Shown: piece after piece, positions 17,864 through 27,051 of the stretch
How positions within the stretch are numbered: position 1 is the stretch's first letter
How the letters are laid out: the number at the start of each line of letters is the position of its first letter
Source: Pseudobdellovibrionaceae bacterium
Lineage (GTDB): Bacteria > Bdellovibrionota > Bdellovibrionia > Bdellovibrionales > JAGQZY01
NCBI GenBank assembly: GCA_020635085.1
Contig: JACKAL010000001.1
Span: forward strand, 1 to 64,000
Direction: 5' to 3'
DNA length: 64,000 nucleotides
The notes under the pieces: generated by a model
Told to the model about the DNA's origin: nothing
The model's database searches: none
Seen by the model: only the letters and a program-made list of their open reading frames with translations
Program-made: the position numbers and the translations under genes

Positions 17864-18668
17864 CAGTGGAATTCGCACAATCAGTATTACTTCAGGAAAA
17901 GGCGGCGTCGGTAAAACCACAGTGACTGTGAATTTAGCTCACAATCTGGCAAAGATGGGCAAACGGGTTTTAATTTTAGATGGCGACTTAAGTCTTGCGA
18001 ATGTGGATTTATTTTTTAAAAAGGTACCTGAATATACATTACAGGATTTCTTTTCGACAGAAGTGGATTTAAAAGACATTTTAGTCAAATACTCTAAAAA
18101 TATTCATATTCTTCCTGGAGCTAGCGGGGCGTTGGATTTAGCACGTCTCGATGTGTTTCAAAAGAAAATGCTGGTGGATAGCGTAAGCGAATTCGAAGGG
18201 CATTACGATTATTTATTAATCGATACGGCAAGTGGCATTTCCGACGAGGTTCTTTACTTAAGCAGTGCTGCTCAAGAGGTGATGGTGGTGGTTTTACCAG
18301 ATCCGGCGAGTATCACTGATGCCTATGCGCTGATGAAGTTATTAAATCAACGCTATAAAACCAAATCCTTTTCTATTGTAACGAATCAAGTATTGAACGA
18401 AAAAGAAGGGCTATCGCTCTTTCATCGTATTAATAGTGTGTCGACAAAGTTTCTCAATGTGAGTCTTAATTATATGGGATACATTCCATTTGATCTCAAT
18501 CTGAGACATGCCAACCACAAACAGGAGATGATTGCAGACTTCGCTCCTCAGAGCCAAGCGAATCTTTGTTTAAAGCGAATTGCTGAAAAAGTTGAAGGAT
18601 TTCCGACACGTACGGAGGTTCCTGGTGGGTTACAGTTTTTTTGGAATCAAGTTCTGGATATAGCATGA
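17856..18668 (+). CDS. flhG: MinD-like ATPase FlhG (FleN/YlxH)
   Basis: This 270-aa ParA/MinD-family ATPase limits flagellar number and works with FlhF. It has a deviant Walker A SGKGGVGKTT (residues 14-23), Walker A' DGDLSLANVD, and Walker B LLIDTASG. The protein begins almost directly at the ATPase. The N-terminal DQAxxLR-type helix by which many FlhG proteins stimulate FlhF is not visible. It overlaps flhF by 8 nt. The C-terminus is shorter than in some homologues, but the core is complete. Confidence 0.93.
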   Translation: MTNSGIRTISITSGKGGVGKTTVTVNLAHNLAKMGKRVLILDGDLSLANVDLFFKKVPEYTLQDFFSTEVDLKDILVKYSKNIHILPGASGALDLARLDVFQKKMLVDSVSEFEGHYDYLLIDTASGISDEVLYLSSAAQEVMVVVLPDPASITDAYALMKLLNQRYKTKSFSIVTNQVLNEKEGLSLFHRINSVSTKFLNVSLNYMGYIPFDLNLRHANHKQEMIADFAPQSQANLCLKRIAEKVEGFPTRTEVPGGLQFFWNQVLDIA

Positions 18669-18729
18669 GTCTGGCACGACCTTTTCAAAGTGGAACTGTT
18701 TGGTAGAATAAAGAGGAATAAGGGGTAAT

Positions 18730-19506
18730 ATGTCGGGAGCGATCAAAAAGTACAAAGAGGAAGCGCAGAAAATTACGCAAACGGAGAAGGATAAACTCAT
18801 TGTTGAGTACGCTCCGCTTATTAAATTTGTGGCGCAAAAAATTGCTGCCCGTCTTCCTTCTAATATCGAATTAGATGATTTGATTTCAAGTGGTGTGATC
18901 GGTTTGATGGATGCTATCGACAAATATGACCCCACACGCGACAATAAATTTAAAACCTATGCAGAGTTTCGTATTCGTGGTGCTATTTTAGATGAACTGC
19001 GTGCCCAAGATTGGGTGCCGCGCTCGGTGCGCGACAAATCCAAAATGCTTGATCGCACGATGGTGGATTTAGAAGTGGAACTTGGCCGCTCTCCCAAAGA
19101 CGAAGAAGTGGCCGAACGACTACAGATCTCCGTGGGAGAGCTGCATGAACTGATCAACGAAGTGCGACCTGTGAGTGTGGTCTCCATCGACGAAGCCCCC
19201 ACGTTTAGCAGTGTAGATAAAAAATCGATTTTAAATATTCTCGATGGTTGTAAGTTTAATAATCCGCAAAGCCATCTCGATGTGAAATTTTTAAAAGATG
19301 TGATCACATCGGCAATCGAAGATCTTCCCGAAAGACAGCGTTTAGTGCTTTCGCTTTATTATTACGAAGATTTGAACTTAAAAGAGATCGGCCGCGTCCT
19401 ACGCGTAACCGAAAGCCGTGTGTCGCAGTTACATGCCCAGGCCATTGTGCGCTTGCGTGCAAAGCTCAACCACGCTTTCCAAGCCCGCGATCTGGAAGCT
19501 TCTTAG
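18730..19506 (+). CDS. fliA: Flagellar sigma factor sigma-28 (FliA)
   Basis: This 258-aa sigma-70-family factor reads late flagellar promoters. Region 2 is clear (ELDDLISSGVIGLMDAIDKYD...FKTYAEFRIRGAILDELRAQDWVPRSVR), region 3 follows, and region 4 is a helix-turn-helix (LSLYYYEDLNLKEIGRVLRVTESRVSQLHAQA). Length and the ARGAILDELR-type motif are diagnostic of FliA/WhiG. It is the last gene of the flagellar cluster, 61 nt after flhG. Confidence 0.96.
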   Translation: MSGAIKKYKEEAQKITQTEKDKLIVEYAPLIKFVAQKIAARLPSNIELDDLISSGVIGLMDAIDKYDPTRDNKFKTYAEFRIRGAILDELRAQDWVPRSVRDKSKMLDRTMVDLEVELGRSPKDEEVAERLQISVGELHELINEVRPVSVVSIDEAPTFSSVDKKSILNILDGCKFNNPQSHLDVKFLKDVITSAIEDLPERQRLVLSLYYYEDLNLKEIGRVLRVTESRVSQLHAQAIVRLRAKLNHAFQARDLEAS

Positions 19507-19554
19507 TTCGTGATTTTTGAAGATCGAATTTTTTGCTGAAACATCTACCCAGGG

Positions 19555-20703
19555 CTACTCGGTTTTAAGCATTTCGTCTTTGATCTTTTTAATCAGGCGG
19601 GATTCCATTTGGCGGACGGCTTCGCGTGTCACACCCCATTCACTACCTATATCCTGCAGAGTGACGGGATCATCGGCAAGTATACGTCTATCAAGTAGAA
19701 TCACTTCTTTTTCGGAAAGCTGAGGACGAAGTTCTTCAATGCGATCTTCGAGCATGGAGAGAGTTTCTTTGTGGGCCAAGTCTTCATCAACGGGAATTTC
19801 TTCTGAATTTGTTTCCATTTGAATACGAGGCGTGTCGCCTTCGCCGCTTAAGGGGGCATCAAGACTGATATCACCACCTGACATGCGTTCTTCCATCATG
19901 CGCACATCATCCTCGGGTACTCCAAGCTTAGCAGCAAGAAGTTTGACCGAAGGTTCTTGGCCTAGTTGATCAAGCATATTTTTTTGTTTTTGTAAGTGGT
20001 AGAAAAGTTTGCGCTGATTTTGTGTGGTGCCAATGCGTACAAGGGAATGTTGGCGCATAAGATATTCTTGAATGTAACCGCGAATCCACCATACGGCGTA
20101 GGTGATCAGACGTACGCCTTTGTGCGGATTAAATTCTTTTACAGCATGCATAAGGCCCACGTTACCTTCTTGAATCAAATCCAAAATACGATGGCCAAAC
20201 TTAGCATATTCGGCGGCGACTTTAACCACAAAGCGTAGGTTTGAGGTCACTAAGATTTCGGCATCCTGGGGATTTTTTTTCTCATAATAGCGTTTAGCGA
20301 TGATTTCTTCCTGGGCGCGTGTGAGTAAAGGGTATTTATTTACATTTGCGAGATAGGTAGTTAAGCCATCGGCAAGTGGCGCCAGTTCGGACGAACCCTT
20401 TAAAGCGAGAGCATTATCAACAATCTCGGCTTGCACACGCACGGGTTCAGCCGTACCTTTTCCCTTAGTCGTGCTGTGTAAAACTTCTGGTTGCAATGAG
20501 GAGACAAGACTTGTTGATTTTTGCACGACATTTTTTTTTGCAATTTTCTTTTTGGGTGCAGGGCTAATCGAGGCTTTCGTTTTTTTGGATTTTTTTGTAC
20601 GAGTAGGAGGAGAAGACGTCTTCGTTTTTGCCTTCTTTACAGGCTTTTTTAAAACTTTTTTACCGGTTTTTTTTGTCGGTATTGACGTCTTTTTTTTAGC
20701 CAT
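19555..20703 (-). CDS. rpoH: Sigma-32-like RNA polymerase sigma factor with basic N-terminal tail
   Basis: This 382-aa sigma-70-family factor is of the RpoH group: YPLLTRAQEE, the region 2 core ILVTSNLRFVVKVAAEYA...LIQEGNVGLMHAVKEFNPHKGVRLITYAVWWIRGYIQEYLM, and region 4 VTLQDIGSEWGVTREAVRQMESR. Before the conserved part is an unusual extension of about 125 residues. Its first 60 are Lys/Pro/Thr-rich and resemble eukaryotic histone H1 tails in composition. The start is taken at 20703 (MAKKKTS), because further upstream the frame runs into the next gene. It could be a dedicated stress or developmental sigma factor rather than classic heat-shock RpoH. It converges on fliA. Confidence 0.85.
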   Translation of the reverse strand: MAKKKTSIPTKKTGKKVLKKPVKKAKTKTSSPPTRTKKSKKTKASISPAPKKKIAKKNVVQKSTSLVSSLQPEVLHSTTKGKGTAEPVRVQAEIVDNALALKGSSELAPLADGLTTYLANVNKYPLLTRAQEEIIAKRYYEKKNPQDAEILVTSNLRFVVKVAAEYAKFGHRILDLIQEGNVGLMHAVKEFNPHKGVRLITYAVWWIRGYIQEYLMRQHSLVRIGTTQNQRKLFYHLQKQKNMLDQLGQEPSVKLLAAKLGVPEDDVRMMEERMSGGDISLDAPLSGEGDTPRIQMETNSEEIPVDEDLAHKETLSMLEDRIEELRPQLSEKEVILLDRRILADDPVTLQDIGSEWGVTREAVRQMESRLIKKIKDEMLKTE

Positions 20704-20713
20704 GATGATAAAA

Positions 20714-21019
20714 CTAACTGAGTAAATGACCGAGTTTTTTCTCAACCGTGCTTTTAATTTGTCCTTTAAAAGCGCCCAATAAAAGAGGCAGGTCAATGAT
20801 AACGTTCACAGACGAGGCATCTCCAGCATTGTTGACCTGAAGGTCGGCGCTAAACTTGCTACCTTTGGCTTTGCCGCTCATTTGAGCGTCATTAAAGATG
20901 CAGTTCATCTCTGAGTCGTATTTTTTAAGTTCCCCAGGATCATTGAAAAATTTTTTCACTTTTTCGAAGGTCTCCTGGGCCGAATATTTGGATGGAACGT
21001 TTATATTTACTTTTGGCAT
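20714..21019 (-). CDS. Polyhydroxyalkanoic acid system-type small protein
   Basis: This 101-aa cytosolic protein looks like the PHA_gran_rgn family: MPKVNINVPSKYSAQETFEKVKKFF at the start, then alternating beta strands and a C-terminal helix ending KGQIKSTVEKKLGHLLS. The family is named from PHA-granule loci, but the fold is SRPBCC-like and no other PHA gene is nearby, so the physiological role is open. It lies 10 nt upstream of the sigma factor gene and is likely co-transcribed with it. Confidence 0.7.
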   Translation of the reverse strand: MPKVNINVPSKYSAQETFEKVKKFFNDPGELKKYDSEMNCIFNDAQMSGKAKGSKFSADLQVNNAGDASSVNVIIDLPLLLGAFKGQIKSTVEKKLGHLLS

Positions 21020-21165
21020 GAAGGTGAGGGTAGTACTGCTGGGCTAAAAAGTCATTAGTGTCGAGATAAGATGAGGCGTGTCAACTCTCTCTTCGGCAGA
21101 GTCGACTGTTTACTCTTGCAACACAAACGACTACACTCGAGGTCCTGGGCTTGCGAGGGAGAAAT

Positions 21166-22956
21166 ATGGCATTCCTAAAAACGAAGAAAAGAACCAACTA
21201 CTGCGGCGAATTACAAAAAGACCACCAGGGTCAAAAAGTGGTGCTTATGGGCTGGGTGGATTCCCGACGCGACCACGGTGGACTTGTATTTATCGACTTA
21301 CGTGATCGCGAAGGGATTGTGCAAGTGGTGCTCGATCCGCAAGCGGCAGACATGGCGTGTGCCAAAGATATGCGTGGTGAGTTCGTGGTTGCCGTAGAAG
21401 GTGATGTGCGCCTGCGCCCCGAAGGTATGACCAATAACAAACTTAAAACTGGTGCTGTAGAAGTGGCCGCCACATCCTGCGCGATTTTATCTAAAGCACA
21501 GCCATTACCTTTTCACCTCAACGACGACACAGTGACGGAAGCGGTTCGTTTAAAATATCGTTATCTCGATCTACGCTCGGAGAATTTACAAAAATTTATT
21601 CGCCTGCGCCACGAAGTGGTTAAAAAAGTGCGCGACGTTTTAAGCAGAGACGGATTTTTCGAAGTGGAAACGCCGATTCTTTATAAGAGCACTCCCGAGG
21701 GTGCGCGCGACTATCTAGTTCCTTCGCGCGTGCATCAGGGAACCTTCTTTGCTCTGCCACAGAGTCCCCAAACTTTAAAGCAACTTTTAATGGTCTCGGG
21801 ATTTGATCGTTATTTTCAGATCGCGCGCTGTTTTCGCGATGAGGATCTTCGTGCTGATCGTCAACCGGAGTTTAGTCAAATCGATATTGAGATGAGCTTT
21901 ATCGAGGAAGAGGATATTCGTACGATCAACGAAAAGCTCTTACGCGAAATTTGGCAAACGTTTCGTGGAAAATCGGTGGGAGAGATTCCTAAAATCCCAT
22001 ACTCAGAAGCTATGGCCAAGTATGGTTCCGATAAACCCGATTTACGTAATCCCATAGTTATTCAAGACCTCGGTGATTTAGTAAAAGATGTACCGTTCAA
22101 AGTGTTTAGCGATACACTTCAGCGTGGCGGCGTGGTGCGCGGCTTTGGTGTTCCCACCAAGGAAGAAATTTCGCGTTCGCAGTTTGATAAATGGACGTCG
22201 ATTGCCAAAGACAATCACGCCAAAGGCGTAGTGTGGATCAAAAAAGATAAAGACGGCTACAATTCCCCAGCCAATAAATTCTTAGATCAAGATACATTAG
22301 GAAATATTTATAAACGTTTATGTCCAGATGGAACGGGTGTAGCGCTTATTGTGGCTGATGATTTTAAAAACGCTTGTGATGCTCTAGGCGCCCTTCGTAT
22401 TGCTGCCGGTAATCAGTTTGCTTTGATTGATAAAACTAAAGATGCATTTTGTTGGGTGGTGGATTTCCCACTTTTTGATTACGATCCACAAGAGAAGCGC
22501 TGGGTCGCTTGCCATCATCCGTTTACCGCGCCTAAAGATGAACACCTAAAGCTCCTGCAAGGGAGCGACAGCGAAAGTCTGACGAAGGCACAAGCCAAAG
22601 CCTACGACTTGGTTTGTAATGGTTATGAGATCGCTGGCGGTAGTATTCGTATTCACAACTCCGAGGTGCAAGCGTTGATGTTTAAATCCCTCGGGCTTTC
22701 CGATGAAGATGCTAAAAATAAATTTGGTTATTTTATCGAAGCCTTGAGCTATGGAACACCTCCTCATGGCGGGATTGCTTGGGGCGTGGATCGTTTGATC
22801 ATGATCCTATGTAATACCGAGGCCATTCGCGATGTGATCGCTTTTCCGAAAACGGCAAAAGCCCAGTGCTTGATGTCGGAATCGCCAAGCGTGGTGGACA
22901 AGCACCAACTGATTGAGCTTGGCATCCGCCTGGCACCAAAAGCCACAGACCTATAG
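21166..22956 (+). CDS. aspS: Aspartyl-tRNA synthetase
   Basis: This 596-aa class IIb synthetase charges tRNA-Asp (or tRNA-Asp/Asn). It has an N-terminal OB-fold anticodon-binding domain (CGEL...VLMGWVDSRRDHGGLVFIDLRDREG), motif 2 FRDEDLRADRQPEFSQID, the bacterial GAD insertion, and motif 3 GIAWGVDRLIMIL. Length is normal for the bacterial type. The ATG at 21166 is chosen because GAGGGAG lies 6 nt upstream. No asnS or gatCAB is in the window, so discriminating versus non-discriminating cannot be decided. Confidence 0.97.
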   Translation: MAFLKTKKRTNYCGELQKDHQGQKVVLMGWVDSRRDHGGLVFIDLRDREGIVQVVLDPQAADMACAKDMRGEFVVAVEGDVRLRPEGMTNNKLKTGAVEVAATSCAILSKAQPLPFHLNDDTVTEAVRLKYRYLDLRSENLQKFIRLRHEVVKKVRDVLSRDGFFEVETPILYKSTPEGARDYLVPSRVHQGTFFALPQSPQTLKQLLMVSGFDRYFQIARCFRDEDLRADRQPEFSQIDIEMSFIEEEDIRTINEKLLREIWQTFRGKSVGEIPKIPYSEAMAKYGSDKPDLRNPIVIQDLGDLVKDVPFKVFSDTLQRGGVVRGFGVPTKEEISRSQFDKWTSIAKDNHAKGVVWIKKDKDGYNSPANKFLDQDTLGNIYKRLCPDGTGVALIVADDFKNACDALGALRIAAGNQFALIDKTKDAFCWVVDFPLFDYDPQEKRWVACHHPFTAPKDEHLKLLQGSDSESLTKAQAKAYDLVCNGYEIAGGSIRIHNSEVQALMFKSLGLSDEDAKNKFGYFIEALSYGTPPHGGIAWGVDRLIMILCNTEAIRDVIAFPKTAKAQCLMSESPSVVDKHQLIELGIRLAPKATDL

Positions 22957-23014
22957 ATTAAACTCTTGAGGTTTGGGTAAAAGTAGGTCAGCGGGCCCAT
23001 TTCTTTTTGGAATA

Positions 23015-23947
23015 TTATTTCTCTGTAGGTGTGTACTCTCTACGTTTATCTTTAATTGTAGAGGCGCAAGATATGCTTAATTGTTTTTTAAAGTCATCAA
23101 CGTGTTTAAAGCCTACTACTAGCGCATGATTTTTACCTTCCGAAATTATTCGCGAGATCATTTTAGCATTTCTGGCTGGAACCCGCTTCAGTAAGGCAAG
23201 AGTGGTGTCTCTATACATAGTAAGCAGTCGTCGGTATTCTGGGTTTGGCTCTTTCCTCAAGAGATCCAAAAACTGTTCCTCAGATATGTTTTGGAAGTAA
23301 AAATCACTCATTTTTTTAAACATTTTTTTCACACTCGGATCAAGGGGTAGATTTGAGACGTCAATTTCTTGCATTTCTTTTGGAATCATACGTTCTGAAT
23401 CTAACAATGTCTGCAAATCTTCGACCCCAATTATGGGATGTGCTGTTATTTCGGCGAATAAAAATTCAGGTCCCGGGTTGACTTTAAAATAATCAGTGAG
23501 AATATTTTTTAACTCAGGACAGAGAGAAACTGAATATTGAATAGAGTCTTTAATGTTCTTTCTGTATTTTAAAACATCTTGTGTTTGTTCAAATGCTCTT
23601 TCAACCCCAATCTGTTTTATATGATTTTTTTGCGACATCAAAAGATTGCTTACACGTTTTGCTTCTAAATAAGTGTCTTGGAAAACAATTTTATTTTGAT
23701 TTAAAAAAGTATGCGCCTCAGAACATTTTTTTTGTTCAGCAAGAGCCGAGGTTGCTTTCAATCCACTTTCAACGAGGCCTCTTATGTATTCTCCCGGGTG
23801 ATTCCAGCCAATTATAGTTATGATTTGTCCGTGATGATTGATTTGAAAAGTGCGTGGATCAAGATCAATCATCTCGCAGTCATTCATTGGAGCAGCAAAA
23901 CTTTGTGAGGTGATAAATAGCAAAGCGCATGTCCATGATTTTGACAT
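23015..23947 (-). CDS. Secreted protein, possibly TraB/GumN-related
   Basis: This is a 310-aa protein with a signal peptide (MSKSWTCALLFITSQSFA|AP). The pattern IIGWNHPGEY near the start, IGVERAF in the middle and a C-terminal NAKMISRIISEGKNHALVVGFKHVDDF recalls the TraB/GumN (ChaN-like) fold, which ends with a strand-histidine segment of the VVGxxH type. This is a by-eye, distant match and function is unknown. Start options are 23947 and 23980; the shorter one gives the better signal peptide. It is convergent with aspS. Confidence 0.6.
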   Translation of the reverse strand: MSKSWTCALLFITSQSFAAPMNDCEMIDLDPRTFQINHHGQIITIIGWNHPGEYIRGLVESGLKATSALAEQKKCSEAHTFLNQNKIVFQDTYLEAKRVSNLLMSQKNHIKQIGVERAFEQTQDVLKYRKNIKDSIQYSVSLCPELKNILTDYFKVNPGPEFLFAEITAHPIIGVEDLQTLLDSERMIPKEMQEIDVSNLPLDPSVKKMFKKMSDFYFQNISEEQFLDLLRKEPNPEYRRLLTMYRDTTLALLKRVPARNAKMISRIISEGKNHALVVGFKHVDDFKKQLSISCASTIKDKRREYTPTEK

Positions 23948-24119
23948 TATATTTTCGAATAAACGTCGGATTTGCTGCATACGTAAAAGAATTGCAGGAT
24001 CGGGGCCAGTGTATAGATTATCTGAGTCTCACTTTCTCGCCCTAGGTCTAGTTCATTTTGAGACAGAGTCTTCCGATACGAGAGTATAAGGTGGCTGGAG
24101 GCTACCTAAGGAGGGGACC

Positions 24120-24509
24120 ATGGATAAGGTCACGTCATACAATTTTTCACCGATGAATTTTTCACCCAGTGCGGCGCCATCGATTCGTGGACACCATTCG
24201 TCGATCAATGCGGCTGTAAGTGCCCATCGCCAGATGGTGGAAGAGCGTTCTAGTCGCAATGCCTATCATCAAATGGCAAACACGACACCGATAATGGTGG
24301 CTGAAGACGATATGTATTTAGCACCAAGCGTACAAAACACAAATAACAATGTTAGTGCTGAGCCTGAGTACTACGAGCGTGATGTCATTGATGTCACAGG
24401 AAGTCCCATGAAGCAATCACTGGTACAAGCATTTCAAACCAATGAGCCTGATCGCCCGTCCCCGGGGGACCCTATTCCGAAAGGAAGTTACCTCGACGTA
24501 GAGGCTTAA
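24120..24509 (+). CDS. Hypothetical protein (129 aa)
   Basis: No recognised family. The protein is hydrophilic, rich in Ser, Asn and Pro, and without membrane segment or signal peptide; much of it is likely disordered. The gene is well supported by a very strong ribosome-binding site (AAGGAGGGG) at good spacing and an intrinsic terminator right after the stop. It is a single-gene transcript between the TraB-like gene and the Tad-type locus. Confidence 0.6.
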   Translation: MDKVTSYNFSPMNFSPSAAPSIRGHHSSINAAVSAHRQMVEERSSRNAYHQMANTTPIMVAEDDMYLAPSVQNTNNNVSAEPEYYERDVIDVTGSPMKQSLVQAFQTNEPDRPSPGDPIPKGSYLDVEA

Positions 24510-24542
24510 AATAGGTATGAGAGCAAATTTAAAATTAAACTG

Positions 24543-24571
24543 GCGAAGTGGGTCTCCACTTCGCTTTTTTT
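24543..24571 (+). terminator. Intrinsic terminator
   Basis: A 9-bp stem GCGAAGTGG/CCACTTCGC with a 4-nt loop, followed by seven T. It closes the 129-aa gene's transcript. Confidence 0.9.
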
Positions 24572-24615
24572 AGACTTTAAGGATACGCCCGAGTACACAT
24601 CGCAAATAAATCTAT

Positions 24616-25695
24616 CTATAACTCCGAAACAATAAATCCAAAGGACTCAAGGCTGGCAATGCGATACAGCCCATCGAGTTTCCACGAATCGTTGTCTTTA
24701 CGGGTGATGATAATGGCATGAATCGAGTATTGAATGAGGCGACGAATGGTTAAAAGATCCCACTGTGGAGCTCCCATTAAAACAAGCATCTCTAATCGCA
24801 AAAGAGCCTCGTTCGCATTATCCGCATGGAGACTTGCCATAGACCCACGATGACCGGTAGAAAGTGCTAATAGTAAATCCTTGGCTTCCGCGCCGCGGAT
24901 TTCTCCAACAATCAAACGATCAGGCCGCATGCGTAAACTTTGCTTAACTAAATCAGACTGTTCAATGGGAGGAAGAGCACCACTCGCATCGGCACGGGTG
25001 AGGAGGCGCACGCTGAGGTCATGACTTTGTACGAGTTCGGGCGTGTCTTCGATAAACACACAACGATCGGGAAGGGCTTCCTGTACCAGGGAGTTGAGGA
25101 GAGTTGTTTTTCCACTACCGGTGGTGCCAACAACTAAAATATTTTGGCGAGTTTGCACAAGTTTTTTAATTTGCTCTAACTGTTGGCTGTTGCACCAGCT
25201 TTTAGCATAGAGCTCAGATAGGTGGAGGGCCGATGGGCGCAGGCGACGCAAGGTAAGAGTGTGTTCAGCGGCACTTGGGGGCGAGGCCAAATGCACGCGA
25301 AACCCGCGCCATTCGCCATTGGCAAAGGGAAACTTGTAATTGGTTTGCACACCAGCTTGGTCAGCGAGGAGGTGAATAAAATTATTATAAGTGATGCGCG
25401 AAAGAAAAAAATCTGAGTGTTTATAGAATTGACCACTTTTTTCGAACCAAATACTTTCTGGAGAGTTGACAATAATCTCCGTGATAAGCTCATCCGTGAG
25501 CAATGGTTCAAGAGGGCCGGCCTGAAAAAATTCATGGTGCACCCGTTGTTGTAGTGAACTCGAAAGATCTTGGGTTTGTTCTTTTATGATGGCAGTTTGA
25601 TCCATCTTTTGTGTGTTCCCCATGTGAGGAGAATGTAAATTATTTTTTTGTGAAATCGCATCGGTGATTTGATCCACGATATGATCGAGCTTCAT
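24616..25695 (-). CDS. cpaF: Tad/CpaF-type secretion ATPase
   Basis: This 359-aa hexameric ATPase powers Flp/Tad pilus assembly or a related type II/IV machine. It has the CpaF N-terminal domain (PLLTDELITEIIVNSPESIWFEKSGQF), Walker A GTTGSGKT (190-197), the Asp box CVFIEDTPEL, Walker B RLIVGEIRGAEAKDLLLALSTGHRGSMASLHAD and the His box. It is shorter than many CpaF proteins (about 450) because the N-terminal helical region is reduced. Its ATG overlaps the secretin stop (ATGA), so the two are translationally coupled. Confidence 0.92.
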   Translation of the reverse strand: MKLDHIVDQITDAISQKNNLHSPHMGNTQKMDQTAIIKEQTQDLSSSLQQRVHHEFFQAGPLEPLLTDELITEIIVNSPESIWFEKSGQFYKHSDFFLSRITYNNFIHLLADQAGVQTNYKFPFANGEWRGFRVHLASPPSAAEHTLTLRRLRPSALHLSELYAKSWCNSQQLEQIKKLVQTRQNILVVGTTGSGKTTLLNSLVQEALPDRCVFIEDTPELVQSHDLSVRLLTRADASGALPPIEQSDLVKQSLRMRPDRLIVGEIRGAEAKDLLLALSTGHRGSMASLHADNANEALLRLEMLVLMGAPQWDLLTIRRLIQYSIHAIIITRKDNDSWKLDGLYRIASLESFGFIVSEL

Positions 25696-26924
25696 TGAAC
25701 AATCCTGGGTGTAACAAAAAAGACAAGTTCACTTTTGTTATTGGTGTAATTTTCGCTTCCAAAAAGGGCTCCCAGAAGAGGAATATTTTGTATACTCGGG
25801 AGTCCCGATTTGGACCGACCCCACTCCTCGCGAATCAAACCAGAAAGTGCAATGGTACGGCTTTCTGCTAAATTAAAGCGACTAGTAATTTTATTTACAT
25901 GAATGGTGGGGGCGCCATCGATCAATTGGGAAAAGTCGACAAGGGATACTTCGCAGTCAACAACCACATCGATTTTTCCAGAAAAATCGGCAAGGGGTTT
26001 TATTTTTAGAAGTATACCGTATTTTTTCCACGTAACACTTGAGTTGTATTGATTGGAGCTTCGTATAGGAAATTCACCTCCCGAATGAAAAGTGGCCTCA
26101 TCTCCCGATTGAGCAACTAAGGTGGGGGAAGCAAGAACTTTACCCCAACCATTAGACTCTAAATGGTCGATTGCTAGTTGCCAGGATGCGGAGTTAAGGA
26201 GCGTATCAGAAAAAGGAGCAATCGCCGTTTGCGCGGGCCAGCGCACGCCAAGTTGAGTCATGTGGCTTTTATTAACTTCCGCTGCAACAATATTGATTTC
26301 GATCATGGGTGTGCCCGAAAGACTGAAACGTGAAGTAGCCACTGCAATGCCAAGAGGGTTTAATAATTTTTTGTAATTTTCAATTTCAATTTTTTGTACA
26401 TTACTCAAATACATTTTCCAGCATCCTGAAAAAATAATTTCTGTGTGCGGAAGCTGATGGGATTTTAAAAGGGCACCGATGTGTTGGTTGATTTGTTTTT
26501 GTAGCTCACTGGACACGCGTGCTTCAATAGAAAATTGATCTTGTGTGTGCATGCTTCGTAAAAGCTCAAGCCAATCTCTAAAAGTTAAAATTTTTCCGCC
26601 AATGGTTATTTCGTCGCCATCGATAGTGAGGGTGGGTCCGAGTTTTTCGTTTTGCCAAGTTAAAAGGTGTTGATACGTTTTAAAAGTATTACGACGTACG
26701 ACATGCACATCGATTGTCTGGGAGGAAAGAACAATTTTGGTATGGCCCGTTTTAAGACCAATGAGATCGAGGCGACGTCCGTGATCGCGCAAACGAACGA
26801 TGTCCTTATGTTCCACATTGATGCGCGGAGAATTAGCAATGGACACTGTTTCTTGATGACCTGGATACAGAACAACAGTTTTTACTTGTGCATAAAGAAA
26901 AGAAGAGAGCAGCCAAAAAAACAT
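25692..26924 (-). CDS. cpaC: Tad-type secretin (CpaC/RcpA-like)
   Basis: This 410-aa outer-membrane channel subunit starts with a short signal peptide. The N-terminal pilus-N domain follows (VLYPGHQETVSIANSPRINVEHKDIVRL), then a connecting domain, and the secretin domain at about 225-408 with LASPTLVAQSGDEATFHSGGEFPI, the core KYGILLKIKPL and the C-terminal GLPSIQNIPLLGALFG...ELVFFVTPRIV. The start is fixed: an in-frame TGA sits two codons upstream. The signal peptide lacks the usual positive residues. It is coupled to cpaF by a 4-nt overlap. Confidence 0.9.
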   Translation of the reverse strand: MFFWLLSSFLYAQVKTVVLYPGHQETVSIANSPRINVEHKDIVRLRDHGRRLDLIGLKTGHTKIVLSSQTIDVHVVRRNTFKTYQHLLTWQNEKLGPTLTIDGDEITIGGKILTFRDWLELLRSMHTQDQFSIEARVSSELQKQINQHIGALLKSHQLPHTEIIFSGCWKMYLSNVQKIEIENYKKLLNPLGIAVATSRFSLSGTPMIEINIVAAEVNKSHMTQLGVRWPAQTAIAPFSDTLLNSASWQLAIDHLESNGWGKVLASPTLVAQSGDEATFHSGGEFPIRSSNQYNSSVTWKKYGILLKIKPLADFSGKIDVVVDCEVSLVDFSQLIDGAPTIHVNKITSRFNLAESRTIALSGLIREEWGRSKSGLPSIQNIPLLGALFGSENYTNNKSELVFFVTPRIVQ

Positions 26925-27051
26925 GAATCAACTGTATGCAAAAAATCGGCACGGATTCTTTCTTCGAGATTAAATTTTCGAAAAAAACGTCCGATATATG
27001 CCGGATCAGCACAAGAGAGGGATTTCAGACGGGATCTCGTGTTCAGTCGCG

